Position numbers and translations under genes: made by a program. 64,000 bases of DNA from NCBI RefSeq assembly GCF_018860965.1, contig NZ_JAHKQF010000018.1, positions 299,193-363,192 on the forward strand, read 5' to 3'. Origin of the DNA: Alteromonas sp. C1M14 (GTDB lineage: Bacteria > Pseudomonadota > Gammaproteobacteria > Enterobacterales > Alteromonadaceae). This document shows, piece after piece, positions 28,124-36,471 of this stretch; positions within the stretch are counted from its first letter, which is position 1; every line of letters starts with the position of its first letter. Below the pieces are notes generated by a model. It made no database searches, was not told where the DNA came from, and saw only the letters and a list, made by a program, of their open reading frames with translations.

Positions 28124-28379
28124 ACTCGACTAACTTTTTACCCAAGGCGATTTGGTCATTAATAGGTTAGTCAATTCAGTCAAGCTTAAGTCAGTGATAT
28201 GTCACGTCCAAGCGGTTACCATAGTACTGATTTTTTGCTGCACCTATACCTTAATCGTTAGGTTGATCAAAGACATGGTGTGGCTTTTACAAGGAAGCTA
28301 ATTTCGGCTTTCTATTTTGTCATTGCAATTCAGATAAATTCACGGAAAATACCAGATCCATGAATACCGGACGTTTATT

Positions 28380-29768
28380 GTGAAAGCTGTTTCTGCCCCC
28401 AAAGATAAAAATGTCGAGAAGCTCAAAGTTCCCCCACATAGTATTGAAGCTGAGCAAGCGATACTGGGAAGTATGCTTATTGATCCTGAAAGTTGGGACA
28501 AGGTCGCGGAAGTCGTAACCGAAAACGATTTTTACAATCATTCTCACCAAGTTATCTTTAAGGTAGTACTGGCTCTTCTCGGCAAAAGTCAGCCTATTGA
28601 TTTGATCACCGTTTCCGAAGCCCTTGAACACCAAAATCAGTTGGAAGATGCGGGCGGCTTTGCCTATTTGGCGGAATTGGCAAAAAACACCCCTAGTTCG
28701 GCCAATGTGACCACCTATGCGAAAATTGTCAGTGAGCGGGCAATTACCCGTGAACTGATTGGTGTTGCCCATGAAATCGCTGAGGTGGGTTACAACCCTG
28801 AAGGGCGCGATAGTGCGGATATTCTCGACATGGCCGAAAGCAAGGTGTTCGAGATAGCTGAAAAGCGCACAGGAGAAAACGAAGGGCCAAGAGACGTAGA
28901 TTCGGTGCTGGATAAAACCATTAAACGTCTTGAAGCGCTTATTCAAACCAGTAAAGAAGTCACCGGTGTCACCACCGGCTTTACAGATTTGGATAAAAAA
29001 ACCAGCGGCTTGCAACCTTCTGATCTTATCATCGTGGCGGCACGTCCCTCTATGGGTAAAACCACGTTTGCTATGAACTTGTGCGAAAACGCCATGATGT
29101 CAGAGGAAAAACCGGTTTTAGTCTTCAGTCTAGAGATGCCATCAGAACAAATCATGATGCGTATGCTCGCCTCCTTAAGCCGGGTTGACCAAACTCGTAT
29201 CAGAACCGCCCAGCTCGATGATCAGGAATGGGCTAGAGTCTCAAATACCATGGCCATGTTGAAAGAAAAGGACAGCCTGTTTATAGATGACTCATCGGGT
29301 TTGACTCCCATGGACGTCCGTTCTAGGGCGCGTAAGCTAGCGCGGGAAAAGGGGGGGATTAGTCTTATAATGGTGGATTACCTGCAATTGATGCGTGTTC
29401 CTTCACTAAGTGAAAACCGGACGTTAGAGATTGCTGAAATCTCTCGCTCACTGAAAGCGTTAGCCAAAGAATTAGAAGTGCCGGTAGTGGCACTATCCCA
29501 GTTAAACCGGAGTCTAGAACAACGAGCAGACAAGCGGCCTGTTAACTCTGACTTACGTGAATCAGGCTCTATAGAGCAGGATGCCGATTTAATCATGTTC
29601 ATTTACCGTGATGAGGTTTATCACGAGAACAGCGAGTACAAGGGCATTGCGGAAATTATTATTGGTAAGCAGCGGAACGGGCCCATCGGTACCAGCCGCT
29701 TAACGTTCCAAGGACACTTTTCTCGTTTTGATAATTATGCCGGTCCAGATTTTGACGACGATTATTAA
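28380..29768 (+). CDS. dnaB: Replicative DNA helicase DnaB
   Basis: 462 residues. The N-terminal domain begins at PPHSIEAEQAILGSML; the RecA-like core holds Walker A ARPSMGKTT (about 221-229), Walker B (SLIMVDYLQLM), the QLNRSLEQRADKRP loop and the arginine-finger region (IIGKQRNGP). Hexameric 5'-3' helicase of the replication fork. There is no ATG in frame after the upstream stop, so GTG at 28380 is the start. A seven-codon reading frame (ATG at 28360) ends in a TGA overlapping this GTG. No intein is present. Confidence 0.98.
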   Translation: MKAVSAPKDKNVEKLKVPPHSIEAEQAILGSMLIDPESWDKVAEVVTENDFYNHSHQVIFKVVLALLGKSQPIDLITVSEALEHQNQLEDAGGFAYLAELAKNTPSSANVTTYAKIVSERAITRELIGVAHEIAEVGYNPEGRDSADILDMAESKVFEIAEKRTGENEGPRDVDSVLDKTIKRLEALIQTSKEVTGVTTGFTDLDKKTSGLQPSDLIIVAARPSMGKTTFAMNLCENAMMSEEKPVLVFSLEMPSEQIMMRMLASLSRVDQTRIRTAQLDDQEWARVSNTMAMLKEKDSLFIDDSSGLTPMDVRSRARKLAREKGGISLIMVDYLQLMRVPSLSENRTLEIAEISRSLKALAKELEVPVVALSQLNRSLEQRADKRPVNSDLRESGSIEQDADLIMFIYRDEVYHENSEYKGIAEIIIGKQRNGPIGTSRLTFQGHFSRFDNYAGPDFDDDY

Positions 29769-29785
29769 TTGCTAACAATTACGCA

Positions 29786-29815
29786 TAAAAAAAGGCGCCA
29801 ATTGGCGCCTTTTTA
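29786..29815. terminator. Bidirectional terminator between dnaB and the OmpA-family gene
   Basis: The stem AAAAGGCGCC/GGCGCCTTTT around AATT is preceded by an A-run and followed by a T-run (29786-29815), so it serves both convergent genes. Confidence 0.92.
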
Positions 29816-29832
29816 TTATTCAAAATACCGAA

Positions 29833-30969
29833 TTAACGCTTTTCTGGTACTTCTATGATAGCAGTAACACGGATCGCGATACGACGGTTAACGCGGTTCG
29901 CTTCAAGTGAGCTACCTTCCATCAGTAATTGAGACTCACCAAAACCTTCAGTGGTTAGGCGAGAGGCATCGATACCGTATTCGTTAACTAAAACTTCTTT
30001 GAATGCAGCTGCACGACGCTCAGATAAGTCTAAGTTATACGCCGCTTCACCCGGAGCAGATGCGTGACCTTCGATCACAGCTTCTGTTTTGCCATAGCGT
30101 TTGAAGAATTCAACAAACTCTTCAATTTCAGGTGAATGTGGGTCGCTAACTTCGGCGCTGTTATTTGCAAACAGAACGCGCAGAGTATGCGTCACTTCTT
30201 CTTGATCGAAGACAGTACAACCATCTGCATCAACTTTGTCGTACATAGGTGTGTCAGGACACATATCTTTGTTATCAGCTACACCATCGTTGTCGCTATC
30301 AGCAACAACAGCACAACCTTTGCTGTCAACTTCTGTGCCAGCAGGCGTATTTGGACACATGTCTTGGCTATTCAACACGCCATCGTTGTCAGTGTCGCCA
30401 TCAACCACTGGAGCAGGTTGAGTATAGCTAGTTTCTGTGGCTTTACCGAATGGGAAAGCAACACCGATTTTTACACTGTAGTCGTAGTAAGAATCGTCGA
30501 AATCACGGTACGCAGCAATTTCAGTGGTTAACTGAACATCATCGTTCAATTCCCAGTGCTTACCAACACCTACGTTAGCCAAGTTGTAGTTTTCATCTAG
30601 GATTTGGCGTTTAACACCACCAAACAAATACCACAGGTCGTCAGGCATGAAATACATTGCGTCTACACCGAACATGTGCCCGGAAACGCTATCTTGAGAA
30701 CCATTGACTTGTGCGTAGTCAAGATCGAGGGCTGTGTATTCACCACGAACGGCCCAGCTTTGATCAAAACGCCATCCGTATTCGAAACCAAAACCCGCGC
30801 CATCTTCTAAGAAGTCTGGTGCTGGCTTGTCAGCTTCGTCGGCATTGTAATACATGCCGTGGAAGCCTAACCAGCTTTCGTACGGTGCAGTGGAATCTTC
30901 CTGAGCAACAACGTGTGATGAAGTCATCACAGCGAGGGCTAATGCGGTAAACCTAAATGTTTTTTTCAT
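29833..30969 (-). CDS. OmpA-family outer-membrane protein with TSP3-type repeats
   Basis: 378 residues. The start at 30969 gives a clean signal peptide (MKKTFRF...VVAQ) and has AGGA upstream; the frame opens earlier at 31008. An N-terminal beta-barrel (about 22-190) is followed by two calcium-binding thrombospondin type 3-like repeats (DTDNDGVLNSQDMCP and DSDNDGVADNKDMCP, about 195-250) and a C-terminal OmpA/MotB peptidoglycan-binding domain (NLDLSERRA, NRRI). This is the OprF/Omp38-like architecture: it tethers the outer membrane to peptidoglycan and may form a pore. Confidence 0.94.
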   Translation of the reverse strand: MKKTFRFTALALAVMTSSHVVAQEDSTAPYESWLGFHGMYYNADEADKPAPDFLEDGAGFGFEYGWRFDQSWAVRGEYTALDLDYAQVNGSQDSVSGHMFGVDAMYFMPDDLWYLFGGVKRQILDENYNLANVGVGKHWELNDDVQLTTEIAAYRDFDDSYYDYSVKIGVAFPFGKATETSYTQPAPVVDGDTDNDGVLNSQDMCPNTPAGTEVDSKGCAVVADSDNDGVADNKDMCPDTPMYDKVDADGCTVFDQEEVTHTLRVLFANNSAEVSDPHSPEIEEFVEFFKRYGKTEAVIEGHASAPGEAAYNLDLSERRAAAFKEVLVNEYGIDASRLTTEGFGESQLLMEGSSLEANRVNRRIAIRVTAIIEVPEKR

Positions 30970-31076
30970 TTTCACATCCTGTATAACGTTGAGTGATTGA
31001 TTAATCATAAACTATGGTAACAATAAGCACACTGTGTGCCAATTATCAAAAAGGTGTAATGTTGATGGGGTTTATT

Positions 31077-31511
31077 TTACCGCCACATACCTTGAACAGT
31101 AGCTACGATGCGCCGGTTCCCCCCAGAATTGCGATGCTCTCCCAAAATTATACCTTGCCAAGTTCCTAATTGTAACCGGCCGTCTTTGATCGGGATCGTC
31201 AATTCGCATCCTAGTAAACTGGATTTTATGTGAGCAGGCATATCGTCACTCCCCTCATAAGTATGGGTGTAATGTGTATCGTCTTCGAGTACAGTATGGG
31301 TAAACCATGTTTCAAGATCACTTCTCACCGTAGGATCGGCGTTTTCGTTGATGGTTAAGCTGGCACTGGTGTGCTGGAGCCACAGGTGAACCTGCCCAAT
31401 CTCGACATTTTTCAACGCGGGAAGCTGGTTCGTTACGTGCTCGGTAACCAAATGAAAACCCCGCTGAAAAGCGGGGAGAGTAATGATTTTCTGCACCCAA
31501 TTATTTGTCAA
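31077..31511 (-). CDS. yjbQ: YjbQ family (UPF0047) protein
   Basis: 144 residues, closely following E. coli Yjb[44 protein letters not shown] and [12 protein letters not shown]. The family has weak thiamine-phosphate synthase activity in vitro; its real role is uncertain. There is no ATG at the homologous start. TTG at 31511 fits best, overlapping the cheX-like stop by 11 bases; GTG at 31496 is the alternative. The frame stays open to 31670, but that part lies over the cheX-like gene and is not conserved. Confidence 0.88.
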   Translation of the reverse strand: MTNNWVQKIITLPAFQRGFHLVTEHVTNQLPALKNVEIGQVHLWLQHTSASLTINENADPTVRSDLETWFTHTVLEDDTHYTHTYEGSDDMPAHIKSSLLGCELTIPIKDGRLQLGTWQGIILGEHRNSGGNRRIVATVQGMWR

Positions 31512-31965
31512 AACAGATTTCCATATGGGCCAAGCCCTCATCGCACATAAAGGGCATAATAAGCTTAGAGCCATCCACCTGATGGCTAATGGTATGTTGC
31601 TTGCCTGATACAACAATAGGGGTGGCCATACCAAACTCAAACCCCTTCTCAGCCAGTTCTCGCTTGGCATTACCGCAAATCATGTTGGTCACTTCACCCA
31701 CCATATCGCCTACTTCAGCATCGAGCTTTTCTGGGCGTTCACCTACCATGCGCTCCATTATGGTCAACGCCAGTCCTTCGTCGAAGGTAATAGACATGGA
31801 GCCTTTTATTTGTGGGCCGACCATGCCGATAAGACCAGATACGTCACCCTTAGCAATATCACTTTGTTTTCTTTTGGGTTTTCCGGGCTTGAGGGTCGTT
31901 TGCGCCATGGTTTCCATTACGTTCAGTAAGCCACTGATAAAGGGATTTACAAACTCAACATTCAT
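31501..31965 (-). CDS. CheX-like chemotaxis phosphatase-family protein
   Basis: 154 residues. Start at 31965 chosen from GAGG nine bases upstream; the frame opens at 32013 inside zur. The domain matches the CheX/CheC-like family (COG1406), with the diagnostic E-x2-N pair in [19 protein letters not shown] that positions water for CheY~P dephosphorylation in CheX. In Alteromonadales and Vibrio similar stand-alone proteins lie outside chemotaxis operons. Here it is tightly packed between zur and yjbQ, overlapping both by 11 bases. Phosphatase action on a response regulator is inference. Confidence 0.82.
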   Translation of the reverse strand: MNVEFVNPFISGLLNVMETMAQTTLKPGKPKRKQSDIAKGDVSGLIGMVGPQIKGSMSITFDEGLALTIMERMVGERPEKLDAEVGDMVGEVTNMICGNAKRELAEKGFEFGMATPIVVSGKQHTISHQVDGSKLIMPFMCDEGLAHMEICFDK

Positions 31966-32428
31966 GCTTTGCATCCTCGATCGGCGACGTTTCTGCTTCT
32001 TGGCAGTCGGCACACAGTCCGTGGGCCTCTACGGTTTGTTTTGACACTTTAAAGCCGAATTTTTTTGCTTGGGTGTCTAATGTTTCCTGTAAACCTTCGG
32101 ACTGTATCTCGGCTACGTCACCACAACTGTCGCAAATTAGGAACTGTACGGGGTGCTGACAACCAAAATGGTGACACGCCACAAACGCGTTTGTTGATTC
32201 AAGGCGATGGATAAAACTAAACTCTAGTAAAAAATCTAAAGCGCGATAAACCGTGGCAGGTTTAGCACTCGATTCTGTCTCTTTTAATGAATCGAGTAGT
32301 TCATATGCGCCCATGGGGCCATGCTTTCCAAGCAAGATTTGATAAACTTTTTCTCGTAATGGCGTAAATCTGGCGCCACGTTGCTCGCAATAAGCTCTGG
32401 CTTTATTAATTAAAGTTGTATTATTCAT
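31955..32428 (-). CDS. zur: Zinc uptake regulator Zur (Fur family)
   Basis: 157 residues. Fur-type winged helix (RFTPLREKVYQILL, PATVYRALDFLLE) followed by the dimer domain with the structural zinc tetracysteine Cys99/Cys102 (CDSC) and Cys139/Cys142 (CADC), and an HHFGCQH regulatory-site region. It lacks the HHHDH motif of Fur and fits Zur. It represses zinc-uptake genes when zinc is bound. First gene of a three-gene overlapping unit zur-cheX-like-yjbQ. Confidence 0.9.
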   Translation of the reverse strand: MNNTTLINKARAYCEQRGARFTPLREKVYQILLGKHGPMGAYELLDSLKETESSAKPATVYRALDFLLEFSFIHRLESTNAFVACHHFGCQHPVQFLICDSCGDVAEIQSEGLQETLDTQAKKFGFKVSKQTVEAHGLCADCQEAETSPIEDAKHEC

Positions 32429-32484
32429 TATTTGAAACCGGCAAACGTTTAAGTAATCATTGTAATCATATCAGGGCGATTTCG

Positions 32485-32955
32485 CTAATCTCTAGGCCCA
32501 TCTGACAATTTGTCAAGGCGCTGATACATATGTGTAATTAACTCATCTTCCAACGCTAAGCGTTCTTCAATAACTTCGCCTAGTGAAGCCAACTCGTTAT
32601 CAAATGACGAGGCTTGCTGAGTCGAAAAAGAATCACTGTAATGATCGGAGAAAGCTAAAATTTTATCGGTAGTACGGGCTATTTGGGGGTAATACCGCTC
32701 TTTAAGGCTTTGTGCCTGATCATCCGTATTTGTAAGTTGATCGTAAATACCGAAGTGTCCTGCCGAACAATAATCCATCATTAGCGTACAGAATTCACTG
32801 ATTTCTTGGGCATCAGGTAAAGCACTGTTTTTATCTGACAGCCCAGCCAATTCGCAGTATCTTACTAACAATTGTTGGCGAGCTTTCAGCCAGTTATCGA
32901 TAATACCCGACGCGCCGCCCCACTTTTCCTTGGCTTGTTCCAATTTATTCAGCAT
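32485..32955 (-). CDS. rsd: Anti-sigma-70 factor Rsd (Rsd/AlgQ family)
   Basis: 156 residues; the ATG at 32955 follows GGAG, while an upstream GTG gives four more residues. WLKARQQLLVRYCELAGL, FCTLMMDYCSAGHFGIYDQL and EERLALEDELI match Rsd. It binds sigma-70 in stationary phase, freeing core polymerase for other sigma factors. It is divergent from nudC, the same arrangement as in E. coli (rsd|nudC-hemE). Confidence 0.93.
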   Translation of the reverse strand: MLNKLEQAKEKWGGASGIIDNWLKARQQLLVRYCELAGLSDKNSALPDAQEISEFCTLMMDYCSAGHFGIYDQLTNTDDQAQSLKERYYPQIARTTDKILAFSDHYSDSFSTQQASSFDNELASLGEVIEERLALEDELITHMYQRLDKLSDGPRD

Positions 32956-33108
32956 TCTATTCTCCACAGGCAGCTTACTGCGTATAGGGCAAGTATAACA
33001 CTGGCACAGGCCTTCACAATGATAGTCGAAGGCGTAAACAGAAATTTACTGTAACTTTTGCCGCGAGGCCTTAAAATACGATAAGAAATAAGCATAAGAG
33101 AACATGCG

Positions 33109-33939
33109 ATGATACGTGCAGTCACCGAGACACAACTCAGGGTTAGCGAAGGAATTTGGGTTATATTCAGTCGTGACCAACTTTTGGTAAAAAAGGGTAC
33201 GCCAGTTTTACATATTGGCCGTTGGCAAGAGTTGTCGTTTTTACATCATCATAAAAGTAGTGTTGTGGAGCTTTTACCCCTTGCTGACTCCCATACGTTG
33301 GAAAAACCTGTCTTTGTTATTGACTTAGGGGCCGAGTTTCCGCAACACCCGGATTGGGAGGTGTGCTCAATGCGCAGCGTGCTTGGGGTGGGAACCGATA
33401 CCCAGTTCTACGTACTTGCCCGCGCTTGGCAGTATGTGCACTTTTTGCGAACCCATCGTTATTGTGGGCAATGTGGTGCACGGACTGAACAGGTAGACTG
33501 GGAAATGGCCATGCAATGCCATCAGTGTAAGCATCGCACGTATCCACGGATTTCACCTTGCATCATTGTGGCGATATATCGTGACAACCAAATACTACTG
33601 GCCAAAGGAGTGCGTCACAAAGACAGCAACATGTATTCAACGTTAGCTGGTTTTGTCGAAAGCGGTGAAAGTTTAGAACATGCGGTGCATCGTGAAGTAG
33701 CAGAAGAAGTGAACGTTAAAATAAAAAACCTTACTTATTTTGGTAGTCAGCCATGGCCATTTCCTCATTCATTGATGATGGGGTATCTGGCAGAGTATGA
33801 AAGTGGCGATATTATTCCTCAAGAAGGCGAGATCGTTGATGCACAGTGGTTTGATGTGGACAAGCTGCCCACTATCCCGCCTAAAATGTCCATTGCCGGG
33901 CGTCTTATCGATGCTGTGGTACGTAGGGCCTTGAGTTAA
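33109..33939 (+). CDS. nudC: NADH pyrophosphatase / RNA NAD-decapping enzyme NudC
   Basis: 276 residues. The N-terminal domain is followed by a four-Cys zinc ribbon (YCGQC...CHQC), the Nudix box GFVESGESLEHAVHREVAEEV, and the NADH-specific SQPWPFPHS motif. It hydrolyses NADH to NMNH and AMP and removes NAD caps from RNA 5' ends. It is followed by hemE, as in E. coli, but with a 265-base gap that holds a candidate small RNA on the other strand. Confidence 0.96.
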   Translation: MIRAVTETQLRVSEGIWVIFSRDQLLVKKGTPVLHIGRWQELSFLHHHKSSVVELLPLADSHTLEKPVFVIDLGAEFPQHPDWEVCSMRSVLGVGTDTQFYVLARAWQYVHFLRTHRYCGQCGARTEQVDWEMAMQCHQCKHRTYPRISPCIIVAIYRDNQILLAKGVRHKDSNMYSTLAGFVESGESLEHAVHREVAEEVNVKIKNLTYFGSQPWPFPHSLMMGYLAEYESGDIIPQEGEIVDAQWFDVDKLPTIPPKMSIAGRLIDAVVRRALS

Positions 33940-33965
33940 AATAAGCGGTCTCTGATCTTCAGGCA

Positions 33966-33989
33966 ATAAAAAACCCCGCAAGCGGGGTT
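33966..33989 (-). terminator. Minus-strand intrinsic terminator in the nudC-hemE gap
   Basis: The 8-bp stem (33972-33979 with 33982-33989) has a T-tract only when read on the minus strand. On the plus strand, after nudC, the stem is followed by AGTAAG. Confidence 0.75.
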
Positions 33990-34035
33990 AGTAAGAAGTT
34001 ATATCGCGGTCTCGTTAACGAGCTTCTTATTGCTG
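33966..34035 (-). ncRNA. Candidate small RNA with its own promoter and terminator, nudC-hemE gap
   Basis: On the minus strand a promoter (-35 TTGTAT at 34070-34065, 17-base spacer, -10 TAATAA at 34047-34042) is followed by a predicted ~70-base transcript. Arms TAAGAAG (34029-34023) and CTTCTTA (33998-33992) pair and enclose a hairpin CTCG-TTAA-CGAG (34022-34011); an intrinsic terminator AACCCCGC-TT-GCGGGGTT with six T ends it at 33966. No minus-strand gene is present to need this terminator. No known RNA family was recognised; the single-stranded ACCGCGATATAA part could be a seed. Alternative: the hairpin only ends nudC, though its plus-strand U-tract is missing. Confidence 0.45.
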
Positions 34036-34204
34036 AATCTATTATTAGCAAGCAATTAATAAAGATACAAGACTAAAGTCTTACTTTTATCGAAGTTTTC
34101 ATTGTTTTTCTTAATCACGGCCATCGGGTTGGTGATATTCACCCAAGCTTGTAAAGTTTGTTATACTGCCGACGAATTTTAATCATCCGAATATGAGGAT
34201 TTGC

Positions 34205-35296
34205 ATGTCGGCACACCGTCCATCAGAAGCGCGCCCAGCGTTAAAGAATGATCGCTATTTGCGTGCTCTACAAAAACAGCCCGTCGATATGACTCCGGTA
34301 TGGATGATGCGACAAGCAGGGCGTTACCTGCCTGAATACAAAGCAACCCGAGCTGAAGCTGGCGATTTTATGTCGTTGTGCAAAAATGCCGAACTAGCCT
34401 GCGAAGTAACATTACAACCATTGCGCCGTTTTCCCTTAGACGCAGCAATTTTGTTTTCTGATATTCTTACTATTCCCGACGCCATGGGCTTAGGTTTATA
34501 TTTTGAAGCGGGGGAAGGTCCGAGATTTGCTCATCCTATTACCTGTCAGGCCGATGTGAATAAAATTGGTATTCCTGATCCTGAAGGCGAACTGCAATAC
34601 GTGATGAATGCGGTTCGTACAATTCGTCGAGAGTTAAAAGGCGAAGTACCTCTTATCGGATTTTCTGGCAGTCCTTGGACACTAGCCACTTATATGGTGG
34701 AAGGTGGCGGAAGTAAGGCGTTTACGAAAATTAAGAAAATGGCATTTGCTGAACCGGCGTTGCTACATAAGCTGTTAGAAAAGCTGGCCGACGCTGTCAC
34801 GCTTTACCTTAACGCACAAATTGCCGCTGGCGCGCAATCGGTGATGATTTTCGATACCTGGGGCGGCGTATTATCGCCCCGGGATTACAAGCTTTTCTCT
34901 TTGCAGTATATGGCCCGTATTGTTGATGGCCTTAAACGGGAAAATGAAGGCTGTCGTGTTCCTGTCACCTTATTTACCAAAAATGGTGGGATGTGGTTGG
35001 AAGCCATCGCTGACACAGGATGTGATGCAGTGGGTTTAGATTGGACCATTGATATTGCAGAAGCCAAAGCCCGGGTTGGCGATAAAGTAGCGTTACAGGG
35101 TAATATGGACCCGTCTATGCTGTATGCACCGGCGGCAAGAATTGAGGAAGAAGTGGCTCATATCCTGTCAGGATTTGGCAATGGCTCGGGTCATGTATTT
35201 AACTTAGGCCACGGGATCCATCTTGATGTGCCACCGGAAAATGCCGGGGTATTTGTGGATGCGGTGCACAAACTGAGTCAGCCTTACCACAAATAA
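34205..35296 (+). CDS. hemE: Uroporphyrinogen decarboxylase
   Basis: 363 residues. The ATG at 34205 is preferred (GAGG at good spacing); an ATG at 34193 is part of that ribosome-site region. Signature [15 protein letters not shown], the catalytic Asp in LFSDILTIP, and [16 protein letters not shown] are all present. Converts uroporphyrinogen III to coproporphyrinogen III in haem synthesis. It ends in a hairpin shared with convergent queG. Confidence 0.97.
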   Translation: MSAHRPSEARPALKNDRYLRALQKQPVDMTPVWMMRQAGRYLPEYKATRAEAGDFMSLCKNAELACEVTLQPLRRFPLDAAILFSDILTIPDAMGLGLYFEAGEGPRFAHPITCQADVNKIGIPDPEGELQYVMNAVRTIRRELKGEVPLIGFSGSPWTLATYMVEGGGSKAFTKIKKMAFAEPALLHKLLEKLADAVTLYLNAQIAAGAQSVMIFDTWGGVLSPRDYKLFSLQYMARIVDGLKRENEGCRVPVTLFTKNGGMWLEAIADTGCDAVGLDWTIDIAEAKARVGDKVALQGNMDPSMLYAPAARIEEEVAHILSGFGNGSGHVFNLGHGIHLDVPPENAGVFVDAVHKLSQPYHK

Positions 35297-35306
35297 TCAT
35301 TATCAC

Positions 35307-35339
35307 TGCCAAGAGAAGGGAGTTAGGCGTCTCTTGGCA
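35307..35339. terminator. 10-bp hairpin between convergent hemE and queG
   Basis: TGCCAAGAGA (35307-35316) and TCTCTTGGCA (35330-35339) pair perfectly around a 13-base loop. The second arm lies in the last codons of queG. There is no U-tract for hemE; on the minus strand only scattered T follow. Confidence 0.55.
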
Positions 35340-36465
35340 ACCCTTTCTCAATAACTCGGGTAAGTCTATTTTTCTGTCGATTGGCGGAGTTGGTCTGCGC
35401 TTGCTTTGTTTTCAGTTCATCCAGTGCCCAGTCGATATGCTCTTGGACGAGGGCTGATACCTTCCCATTTCTGGCTTCAAGGGCGTGAAATAACTGCTCA
35501 CTTGGGGTGGCGTTTCCCATGGCCACTGCGATATTTCTTAACCATCTTTCATAGCCTATGCGACGAATTGGAGAGCCTTCTGTTTGTTTCAGAAATGTGG
35601 GCTCATCCCAAGCAAATAACACTTCTAAGGTTTGCCCATGTAACTGTTGTCGAGGATGAAAGTCGGTTTCTTCACTAATACTGGCAAAACGATTCCATGG
35701 GCAGACTAATTGGCAGTCGTCACAACCATAAATGCGATTTCCCATCAGTGGACGTAAGGGTTCGGGGATGGGGCCGTCGTTTTCAATGGTAAGATAAGAA
35801 ATACAACGACGGGCATCTACGGTATATGGCGCCACAATTGCTTGTGTAGGACAAATAGTGAGGCAGGCGGTGCAACTGCCACAACCGTCTTCTATGGGAG
35901 CGTCTACAGGTAGCGGTAAATTAATAAATAGCTCACCAAGAAAAAACCACGAACCGGCTTCTTTGCTAAGGGTTAGGGTATGTTTACCGGTCCAGCCAAG
36001 TCCTGCTTTTTCTGCTAAGGCGTGTTCAAGTACTGGGGCGGAGTCGACGAAAGGACGGTACGCAGTATCAGCCAAGGCGCTTTTTATTTTTTCTCCCAGT
36101 TGTTTTAACCGGTTGCGCAGTACCTTGTGATAATCACGGCCAAGTGCGTAGCGGCTTATATAAGCAATATGATCATCTTTGAGATGCTTGGCAAACGACG
36201 CGTCAGGAGGTAAATAGTCCATACGTACGGTGATCACCCGTACGGTCCCCGGCACTAACTCGGCGGGACGAGCCCGTTTCATTCCATGGTTTTCCATGTA
36301 AGACATGCTTCCATGATAGCCCTTGCCCAGCCATTCACTAAGGTGCTGTTCATGGTGAGCCAGATCAATATCACTGATGCCGACTTGTTGAAACCCTAGC
36401 GCGCGGCCCCAAGCCTTGATATCGTCTGTTAACTTTATAAGATCAATTGATTGCAACGCGGACAT
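35323..36465 (-). CDS. queG: Epoxyqueuosine reductase QueG
   Basis: 380 residues. Two ferredoxin-like [4Fe-4S] motifs are seen (CGSCTACLTICP and CDDCQLVCPW), with the N-terminal cobalamin-binding domain (GISDIDLAHHE, SMSYMENHGMKRARP, ISRYALGRDYHK). It reduces epoxyqueuosine to queuosine in tRNA, the last modification step. The start codon lies only 6 bases from that of divergent nnr, so the two promoters must overlap or lie within the genes. Confidence 0.97.
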   Translation of the reverse strand: MSALQSIDLIKLTDDIKAWGRALGFQQVGISDIDLAHHEQHLSEWLGKGYHGSMSYMENHGMKRARPAELVPGTVRVITVRMDYLPPDASFAKHLKDDHIAYISRYALGRDYHKVLRNRLKQLGEKIKSALADTAYRPFVDSAPVLEHALAEKAGLGWTGKHTLTLSKEAGSWFFLGELFINLPLPVDAPIEDGCGSCTACLTICPTQAIVAPYTVDARRCISYLTIENDGPIPEPLRPLMGNRIYGCDDCQLVCPWNRFASISEETDFHPRQQLHGQTLEVLFAWDEPTFLKQTEGSPIRRIGYERWLRNIAVAMGNATPSEQLFHALEARNGKVSALVQEHIDWALDELKTKQAQTNSANRQKNRLTRVIEKGLPRDA

Positions 36466-36471
36466 GAAACC

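Noticed and set aside
30190-30420. Direct repeats in the OmpA-family gene as a possible mobile or CRISPR-like array
   Set aside because: They are the coding repeats of the calcium-binding TSP3-type segment.
31512-31670. Longer YjbQ frame reaching into the cheX-like gene
   Set aside because: The extra residues have no family similarity and come from another frame of the cheX-like gene.
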